Assembly: GCA_032718475.1 (NCBI GenBank)
Contig: JAUCBJ010007213.1
Location: 1-36,841 of the forward strand
DNA from: Nemertoderma westbladi
Lineage: Eukaryota > Xenacoelomorpha > Nemertodermatida > Nemertodermatidae
DNA: 36,841 bases
Direction: 5' to 3'
Numbering within the stretch: position 1 is the first letter of the stretch; each line of letters starts with the position of its first letter. The notes below the pieces were generated by a model. The model made no database searches, had not been told where the DNA came from, and saw only the letters and a program-made list of their open reading frames with translations. The position numbers and the translations under genes are program-made. Shown piece by piece: positions 30,479 through 36,841 of the stretch.

Positions 30479-31305
30479 TAAATGTACAGTACAGATTGTA
30501 CAGTACAGATAGTACAGTACAGCACAGATAGTACAGTACAGATAGTACAGTACAGTACAGATAGTACAGTACAGATAGTACAGTACAGATAGTACAGTAC
30601 AGATAGTACATTTCAGATAGTACAGTACAGATAGTACAGTACAGTACAGATAGTACAGTACAGTACAGATAGTACAGTACAGATAGTACAGTACAGATAG
30701 TACAGTACAGATAGTACAGTACAGATAGTACAGTACAGTACAGATAGTACAGTACAGTACAGATAGTACAGTACAGATAGTACAGTACAGATAGTACAGT
30801 ACAGATAGTACAGTACCGGTACAGATAGTACAGTACAGATAGTACAGTACAGATAGTACAGTACAGATAGTACAGTACAGATAGTACAGTACAGATAGTA
30901 CAGTACAGTACAGATAGTACAGTACAGATAGTACAGTACAGATAGTACAGTACAGATAGTACAATACAGATAGTACAGTACAGATAGTACAGTACCGGTA
31001 CAGATAGTACAGTACAGATAGTACAGTACAGTACAGATAGTACAGTACAGATAGTACAGTACAGATAGTACAGTACAGATAGTACAATACAGATAGTACA
31101 GTACAGATAGTACAGTACAGTACAGATAGTACAGTACAGATAGTACAGTACAGATAGTACAGTACAGATAGTACATTACAGATAGTACAGTACAGATAGT
31201 ACAGAACAGATAGCACAGTACCGGTACAGATAGTACAGTACAGATAGTACAGTACAGATAGTACAGTACAGATAGTACAGTACAGATGGTACAGTACAGA
31301 TAGTA
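30479..31305. repeat. 14-bp GTAC-rich tandem repeat, about 55 units
   Basis: The unit is AGTACAGTACAGAT, with length variants carrying an extra GTACA (19 bp) and three larger variants with TACCGGTACAG. It has no stop codon in any minus-strand frame, so long YLYCTICTV-type translations run through it. These are artefacts. Each unit contains overlapping GTAC palindromes. Confidence 0.9.
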
Positions 31306-31485
31306 CGGTTTTTTATTTTTTAATAACGAAAATAATCCATTAACATTGTAACTACGTAGCCTAATGCAAGAGTAGTATTCGTCACCACCCGTCACCAAGC
31401 AACAGTACCGCACTTTGTACAGTTAGGCCTACTGCAGTACTGTTTGGATCAAGCTGCCCACAGTTTACGATTGAACCGGATGTAT

Positions 31486-31588
31486 GTACAGATAGTAGTA
31501 CAGATAGTACAGTACAGATAGTACAGTACAGATAGTACAGTACAGATAGTACAGTACAGATAGCACAGTACAGATAGCACAGTACAGA
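31486..31588. repeat. Satellite patch of the same 14-bp repeat
   Basis: About seven more units of the AGTACAGTACAGAT family lie here, separated from the main array by some 180 bp of unique sequence that ends in TGTACAGATAGTAGTACAG. Confidence 0.85.
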
Positions 31589-31720
31589 AGCAGGCATGAC
31601 GGTGGCTCAATTATTTAGCGTTTCGTCTGTATATAAATCCAATATGAAAAGTGCCACTTTCCAAACAATATGTAAATACTGTAGTTTTTAATTAATTATT
31701 GTAATAATTAACTTGTTGTT

Positions 31721-31963
31721 ATGGGAGCGTCTTCCAGTACGAAGTTGGTGAAAGAGAAAACATTAAGACGCGAATTCTTGGTCAATGAAATATATAAAAG
31801 TAATCCAGAGATCAACAATGGTGTTAATTACGAAGATGTTGATATTTTGGAATGCGTAGATGATGTTAGTGATAATACAGTAGATATTATTAATTATATT
31901 GTAAACCGACTGGTACTCGCACTGTACCCTTATTATGGGGCGGCGTGGGCATCGAAAATCTGA
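31721..31963 (+). CDS. Possible N-myristoylated first exon
   Basis: The 80-residue frame begins MGASSSTKLVKEKTLRREFL. Gly2 and Ser6 fit the N-myristoylation signal, which would place the product at a membrane. The rest is acidic and unrecognised (INNGVNYEDVDILECVDDVS, DNTVDIINYIVN). Possible donors lie at 31901 (ATT|GTAAAC) and 31913 (CTG|GTACTC), both phase 0. An acceptor at 33681 also gives phase 0, so it could be the first exon of the patatin-like gene on the same strand 1.8 kb downstream. That link is a guess: no intermediate exon is proven and the frame could be chance. Confidence 0.35.
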   Translation: MGASSSTKLVKEKTLRREFLVNEIYKSNPEINNGVNYEDVDILECVDDVSDNTVDIINYIVNRLVLALYPYYGAAWASKI

Positions 31964-32840
31964 AAATGTCGGCGCCTGGTTAGGCCGAAATCGAAATCTA
32001 GGCCGAAATTTAAGCCGAAATCTATGCCAAAATTTTTAACCGAAATACTGTATAAACCAGTCGTGGAGAATCAACCAGTCCCACTAAAGTCAATAGAACA
32101 GGTTTAGAGTTCTACGGCGCCTCACACGTACCTGTAGTGGTAGGAAGCAGTGCAACTGCCGTACAGTACAACTAACTGAAGTTAAAATATATCTTAACAA
32201 CTCGGTAGCTAAACTGATGGATTATACGATACAGTACAGATATCTGGAGAAGGCCTAGGTCTATAATTATAATAATTATTAGTCCAGAAACGATAACGGT
32301 AAAGAAACATGTGCCATTTTAGGTAAATATGTAAGACAATGGCCCGGATTCATAAAGTTGTTGTAGAGTTAACGAAAGCGTACGCTATCGTAAATTTGGA
32401 AGTTAAGACAAACGAATGCGTTTAGTTGTTTCACATCGTTATCGTTATTTTTACAGATGTGTATGATATTTAGCAGCCAGTCACAGCCGATTTTCAAAAT
32501 TAATGCCTCCCGCGCTTTCTTAAACCCGTTTCCAAGTGTTTTTGCAAAAACACAACCCGCCACTCGATTCAGGGCACCTTTTTACCCCTTATTCAATTGT
32601 TTCTAGACCAACAGTTTTTTCGCGCACCAACACTATTACAGTAACGTAATTTTTTTAATTTTTTTAATTTAAAACAACGTTAAGAACACGTGGTCCATAA
32701 ACATTACGTTTACTTATTTCATGATTTTCCACCAACCCAACCGTAAATATATTTGCTAACGTTACAGCTTTATATATAACTACCGGTAGTTAGTAATAGC
32801 TACTGCACTACATAGATTCTAGAAACATTACAAAGTGAGT
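31964..32840. other. No gene seen
   Basis: The stretch contains a curious GGCCGAAATCGAAATCTAGG run at 31981-32040 with GCCGAAAT repeated four to five times. Otherwise it is AT-rich and unrecognised. Confidence 0.4.
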
Positions 32841-32981
32841 ATGCCAAATATTAAAGTTGAAATATTTTCTGTAAAGAACAAAATCAACTGTAGCCTACAA
32901 AGTACGGTATTCACCGTAAAAGAGGCGTCCAATAGAGTTGGTATTGATCCTAATGTACTAATTGATCCTAGTGTACCGTAA
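32841..32981 (+). CDS. Small unassigned frame, 46 codons
   Basis: It reads MPNIKVEIFSVKNKINCSLQ, then STVFTVKEASNRVGIDPNVL and IDPSVP. It is not recognised. The 3' two thirds lie in a 98-bp segment that is repeated exactly once more downstream. It could be an exon piece of the surrounding plus-strand gene or chance. Confidence 0.2.
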   Translation: MPNIKVEIFSVKNKINCSLQSTVFTVKEASNRVGIDPNVLIDPSVP

Positions 32982-33096
32982 TGGTTCTTAGGGTGATGAG
33001 TACGGTATTCACCGTAAAAGAGGCGTCCAATAGAGTTGGTATTGATCCTAATGTACTAATTGATCCTAGTGTACCGTAATGGTTCTTAGGGTGATG
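32901..33096 (+). repeat. Perfect 98-bp tandem duplication
   Basis: 32901-32998 and 32999-33096 are identical by inspection. Each copy begins AGTACGGTATTCACCGTAAA and ends TTAGGGTGATG. The absence of differences implies a recent duplication or an assembly artefact. Confidence 0.9.
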
Positions 33097-33681
33097 CATT
33101 GAATGGAGCCTGTAAGACGACTCGGTGAGAGAGCGCGCTTTGTTGGTGTTTCTATGCTACGAGGTCATATTGGAGATACAGTACAGTACCAGCCAGTATA
33201 TTCTACATTTTGACAAATCCCAACGTGGAGAAATAGCATTTGGCGTAAAAAGGCACTCTTGGCCATTAGAGTCATTTTGGGGCCAATTACATAAATATTT
33301 GGGTTGGCTTCTTAGACAATCCATACCAACCCCCCCCCCCCCCACACCCCCTTGATAATAATGATAATATTGTATAAATAAAAATTATAATAGTCATAAG
33401 TTAATAATAAACTGCACCAGAATATAAGTAATTAATTATCGATTATTTAATATTTAATTTATCTAGACCTACTAACTGTAAATGTAATATAATATTGTTA
33501 ATTAATCATATATACAGTAAATCAATTAATTTAAAATAATGTTGTACAGTAAGTACAGTATAACTTACATATGACTTCTTTAACCCTTACCCAACTAACT
33601 ACTCACAACTAAACATATTATAATTAGGGATATGCGATCGCGTACTTGTACGTTATAAAAAAACAAATAAAATTCATCTAG
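33097..33681. other. No gene seen before the patatin exon
   Basis: A run of C at 33330-33343 and AT-rich sequence with a (TAAT)n character at 33350-33550. It ends with the acceptor candidate CATCTAG at 33675-33681. Confidence 0.4.
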
Positions 33682-33818
33682 ATTCTAGGAGACGATGACT
33701 GCAGTAAATTATTCCCGTGGGAAAACCTGGTATTTGAAGGCGGAGGAATGAAGACGGTGGCGTATTGTGGAGTAATAGAAGTCTTAGAGGAGATAGGTGC
33801 GTGGAAAAACTTTCGCAG
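33682..33818 (+). CDS. Patatin-like phospholipase exon (oxyanion loop)
   Basis: The exon reads ILGDDDCSKLFPWENLVFEG then GGMKTVAYCGVIEVLEEIGA then WKNFR. LVFEGGGMKxxAYxGxxxVLEExG is the conserved start of patatin-like (PNPLA/RssA-type) lipid hydrolases, where the GGGxK loop forms the oxyanion hole. It ends CGCAG|GTGAGT at 33818, a strong donor, and starts after AG at 33681 (phase 0). A second acceptor at 33688 is also possible. The catalytic Ser (GxSxG) should lie in the next exon, which I did not find in the window. A foldback transposon begins 28 bp after the donor, within the intron. It is likely a host gene, cut short here by the intron or truly broken. Confidence 0.7.
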
Positions 33819-33845
33819 GTGAGTGTCTACCGGTACCATTTTATA

Positions 33846-35580
33846 GGTTTACTGGAAAAACAGCCACTGGAATAACAGCCAATGTCAAAATGAATCAAAA
33901 CTGGAATAACAGCCACTGCCACTTATGCTGGAAAAACAGCCACTGCCAATTATGCTGGAAAAACAGCCACTGCCAATTATGCTGGAAAAACAGCCACTGT
34001 CGTTTATGCTGGAAAAACAGCCACTTTGATTAGCTCTCACAAATTCTGATCGTCAGTCCACAATCGACCCTTGCAACCGGTTTGGCGACAACACCAAGAT
34101 TTGTTCAATGACACAGGATTCACCGGAGCACTAGGATTGCACAAACGGTATGAATATCCGTTATGCTCGAAACACTCATTTTCTTTGTTAGTTTTGTACG
34201 TGGTCATCTTGAATACAGTATAGATTGTACGAATACGGGTACTGCTAGCAATAATGCATAATGCGCAGAGGCGGCCTAGACAGAGCAGGTACTGTACTGC
34301 TGTAGGTAAGTACCATTATTTAGGACGCCTTGGTCAGCACACAATACTACATTTTACATATATTTTATTAGGAACCGGAGGTTACTTTCTGTAAAAATTT
34401 GTTGCAATAGTAATAATATTTAAGCAAAATAGCTTAAAAACGGCTCTAACGATTTCGTTAATATATATTACACTGTAGTAGGTACAGTAGTAGAAACAGT
34501 GGCATCAAGTATACAGTAGGTACTGTAAACCCTGTTACAGATAATAATTAATGAACACACATAATTATATGTAATGAACACACATAATTATATGTAATGA
34601 ACACACATAATTATATGTAATGAACACACATAATTATATGTAATGAACACACATAATTATATGTAATGAACACACATAATTATATGTAATGAACACACAT
34701 AATTATATGTAATGAACACACATAATTATATGTAATGAACACACATAATTATATGTAATGAACACACATAATTATATGTAATGAACACACATAATTATAT
34801 GTAATGAACACACATAATTATATGTAATGAACACACATAATTATATGTAATGAACACACATAATTATATGTAATGAACACACATAATTATATGTAATGAA
34901 CACACATAATTATATGTAATGAACACACATAATTATATGTAATGAACACACATAATTATATGTAATGAACACACATAATTATATGTAATGAACACACATA
35001 ATTATATGTAATGAACACACATAATTATATGTAATGAACACACATAATTATATGTAATGAACACACATAATTATATGTAATGAACACACATAATTATATG
35101 TAATGAACACACATAATTATATGTAATGAACACACATAATTATATGTAATGAACACACATAATTATATGTAATGAACACACATAATTATATGTAATGAAC
35201 ACACATAATTATATGTAATGAACACACATAATTATATGTAATGAACACACATAATTATATGTAATGAACACACATAATTATATGTAATGAACACACATAA
35301 TTATATGTAATGAACACACATAATTATATGTAATGAACACACATAATTATATGTAATGAACACACATAATTATATGTAATGAACACACATAATTATATGA
35401 GCGGTAATTTTGAATGGCTGTTTTTCCAGCAAACCCACTGGCTGTTTTTCCAGTGGCTGTTATTCCAGTTTTCACAGTGGCTGTTTTTCCAGCAAAATTA
35501 AACAACTTTGTAATTTTGACTGGCTGTTTTTCCAGCAAACCCAGTGGCTGTTTTTCCAGTGGCTGTTATTCCAGTTTACC
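33846..35580. mobile_element. 1.7-kb foldback transposon with 8-bp target duplication
   Basis: ATTTTATA flanks both sides (33838-33845 and 35581-35588). The ends are GGTTTACTGGAAAAACAGCC on the left and the inverse of GGTAAACTGGAATAACAGCC on the right. Both arms are built from repeats of CTGGAA[AT]AACAGCCA: the left arm (to 34026) has a 27-bp periodicity, and the right arm (35406-35580) has inverted copies. Inside are about 520 bp of unique sequence and a 37-copy minisatellite. No transposase is present. An 8-bp duplication fits hAT, P or Merlin mobilisation; the ends do not let me choose. It lies in the intron after the patatin exon. Confidence 0.85.
34549..35399 (+). repeat. 23-bp minisatellite, about 37 near-perfect copies
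   Basis: The unit is ATGAACACACATAATTATAT plus GTA, 23 bp, with essentially no variation from first to last copy. It lies wholly inside the foldback transposon. Such homogeneity points to recent expansion or to copying of a repeat by gene conversion. Confidence 0.95.
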
Positions 35581-35683
35581 ATTTTATAGTAGTTGAGATT
35601 CGCATCATTACTAAAATACCCTACAGTTATTGGAAGTTGCCACAGTAGGCCTACTGTAATTACACACTGAGTATTCCATTAAT

Positions 35684-36690
35684 TACATTGCAGGCCTGTA
35701 TTGTGGTAATTCAATATATACAGTTCCTAAGAAGGGCAACCTAACACTCTATGGTTCTTTTCGGGGAATCTCACTGATCTCGATTGCTGCAAAGCTATAC
35801 AATATAATTCTATTAAATCGCATCAGGGATCCCATTGAGAGACTGCTCCGTGGAAATCAGAATGGGTTCCGTAAAGGTCGTGGGACCATGGAGCCCATTT
35901 TGGCACTTAGAAGGATAATTGAAGAGTTATCAAAAAAGATAGACAGGCATCTGGCTGTTATCTTTGTTGACTTCTTCAAGGCCTTTGATTCAGTCTCTCG
36001 CTCACGTATGTTCAGCATACTTTCATTATATGGGATTCCTGATGAAATTATTGCAGCAATCAGATCAGTATACGATGGTTCGACAACATTTGTGTCTACA
36101 GTTGACGGTGACACAGAACCATTTGAAGTGTTATGGGGCGTCCTCCAGGGAGACACACTTGCACCATTCTTGTTCATAACTGTTGTTGACTATGTTCTAC
36201 GCATGTCCTTAGATCATCATAATGATGATGGGGTGATGATAACTCCACCTACTGGCTCCAGAAGTCGAGGAAATCCTGCCAAGTACCTAACTGATCTAGA
36301 CTTTGCTGATGACTTAGGAGTACTCTCAGAATCACTAGAGGGAGCCCAACGGCTCCTCAGCTCATTAGAACGCGCTGCTTCTAGTGTTGGTCCTTTTATT
36401 AACTCCAGAAAGACCAAAATTCTGACAGTTAACTTTGAAAGTCCTCAGCAAGTCTCTGATCGGATGAGCATAAGCTCAAAGGATGGTATGCTTGAGCATG
36501 TGGACGACTTCTGTTACCTGGGATCATGGATCCGGAAGTCAGGTGAGGACCTTCGAATACGTAAGGGAAAGGCATGGGCAGCCTTGAATAGGCTTTCCAG
36601 GATTTGGAAGTCACCGAGAATGAATCGGAAACTTAAGGTCCGAATTAATAGCCTTAATTGCCTTCCTTGGTACAAACAAATCTCAAATTT
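35684..36690 (+). pseudogene. LINE reverse transcriptase, well-preserved fragment
   Basis: The open frame from about 35684 to 36703 reads IYTVPKKGNLTLYGSFRGIS (RT motifs 1-2), QNGFRKGRGTMEPILALRRI, VIFVDFFKAFDSV (motif A, Asp present), GVLQGDTLAPFLF (motif B), LTDLDFADDLGVLSES (motif C, both Asp present), VGPFINSRKTKI and DDFCYLGSWIRKSGEDLRIR. It ends near LNRLSRIWKSPRMNRKLKVR, after which similarity to LINE proteins stops. The core looks like an RTE-like or related LINE clade. No endonuclease precedes it, so the copy is 5'-truncated. About 410 bp of it recur at 23400-23812. Confidence 0.75.
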
Positions 36691-36841
36691 ATTATGTACA
36701 TAATATAAAGCATAAATATAAATTATGGCTCACTCACTATGTGGAAACGGGAGGTTAAACTGTTCCGGGGCATGCATTGGGTATAAATGATGTTCATAAG
36801 CTACTGTACAACCAAGTAGAATGTATTAATTTCCCATTTTA
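36691..36841. other. No feature recognised at window end
   Basis: The last 150 bases after the RT fragment show no coding or repeat match to the rest of the window. Confidence 0.4.

Noticed and set aside
30384-31413. Minus-strand frames of 261 and 266 codons (YLYCTICTVLSV type)
   Set aside because: The 14-bp tandem repeat has no stop codon in any minus-strand frame. The translation is pure repeat, with no domain and no upstream signal.
33797-34033. Frame with CWKNSHCQL repeats
   Set aside because: It starts inside the patatin exon in the wrong frame and runs into the transposon arm repeats.
34062-34200. Short frame DLFNDTGFTGALGLHKRYEY as a further patatin exon
   Set aside because: It lacks the GxSxG motif and lies inside the transposon's unique region. 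Resemblance to patatin sequence was too weak to claim.
34549-35399. CRISPR-like regular array
   Set aside because: Units are contiguous 23-bp copies without spacers, in an animal-type sequence. It is a minisatellite.

Overview
The window reads as animal nuclear DNA with no sign of a bacterial or viral genome. It is AT-rich and mostly non-coding. Exons end in GT/AG splice signals, and the sequence is crowded with broken non-LTR retrotransposons, DNA-transposon remnants, minisatellites and long G or C runs. The short palindromes TAGGCCTA and GTAC-rich strings recur throughout. The repertoire (a CR1-like LINE with a 2A-like peptide, THAP/YqaJ transposon remnants, tRNA-headed repeats) fits a marine invertebrate, perhaps an echinoderm. 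That placement is an impression, not a result.

Layout. 0-5 kb: a LINE linker fragment, a truncated LINE 3' end, a 22-bp minisatellite and copy 1 of a ~0.55-kb dispersed repeat. 5-15.3 kb (minus strand): a predicted secreted Thr/Ser-rich repeat protein. Its large exon runs from 15242 to 9043 and is split by an almost intact 3.98-kb LINE (10084-14061). A candidate terminal exon lies at 5277-4997. The ~3.8-kb intron between them holds an antisense decayed reverse-transcriptase element with its own 15-bp minisatellite, and a tRNA-like sequence. 16-19.6 kb: a LINE ORF1 plus endonuclease, split by a 1.6-kb foldback element that carries poly-G/poly-C near its ends and 161-bp satellite-like monomers in inverted arms. 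20.4-25 kb: copy 2 of the dispersed repeat, a tRNA-headed SINE-like unit, a 220-bp foldback and three RT fragments of different LINE types.

25.4-28.7 kb: remains of a DNA transposon with a THAP-plus-DDE transposase on the plus strand and a convergent SWIM-YqaJ nuclease on the minus strand. This is the gene pair I associate with the IS4EU/ISL2EU group. Both enzymes have lost a catalytic residue. A LINE abuts the SWIM end. 30.5-31.6 kb: a 14-bp GTAC-rich tandem repeat. 31.7-33.8 kb (plus strand): a possible N-myristoylated first exon and a clear patatin-like phospholipase exon, with a perfect 98-bp tandem duplication between them. 33.8-35.6 kb: a foldback element with an 8-bp target duplication and a 37-copy 23-bp minisatellite inside. 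35.7-36.7 kb: a fairly well-preserved RT domain, a second copy of the fragment at 23.4 kb.

Only two loci look like host genes: the secreted repeat protein and the patatin-like exon(s). Removing the LINE with one copy of the 4-bp duplication and splicing to the terminal exon gives 2499 nt, exactly 833 codons, in frame throughout. This is the best internal evidence that the repeat gene was intact before the insertion. All assignments rest on reading the translations; no database search was run.
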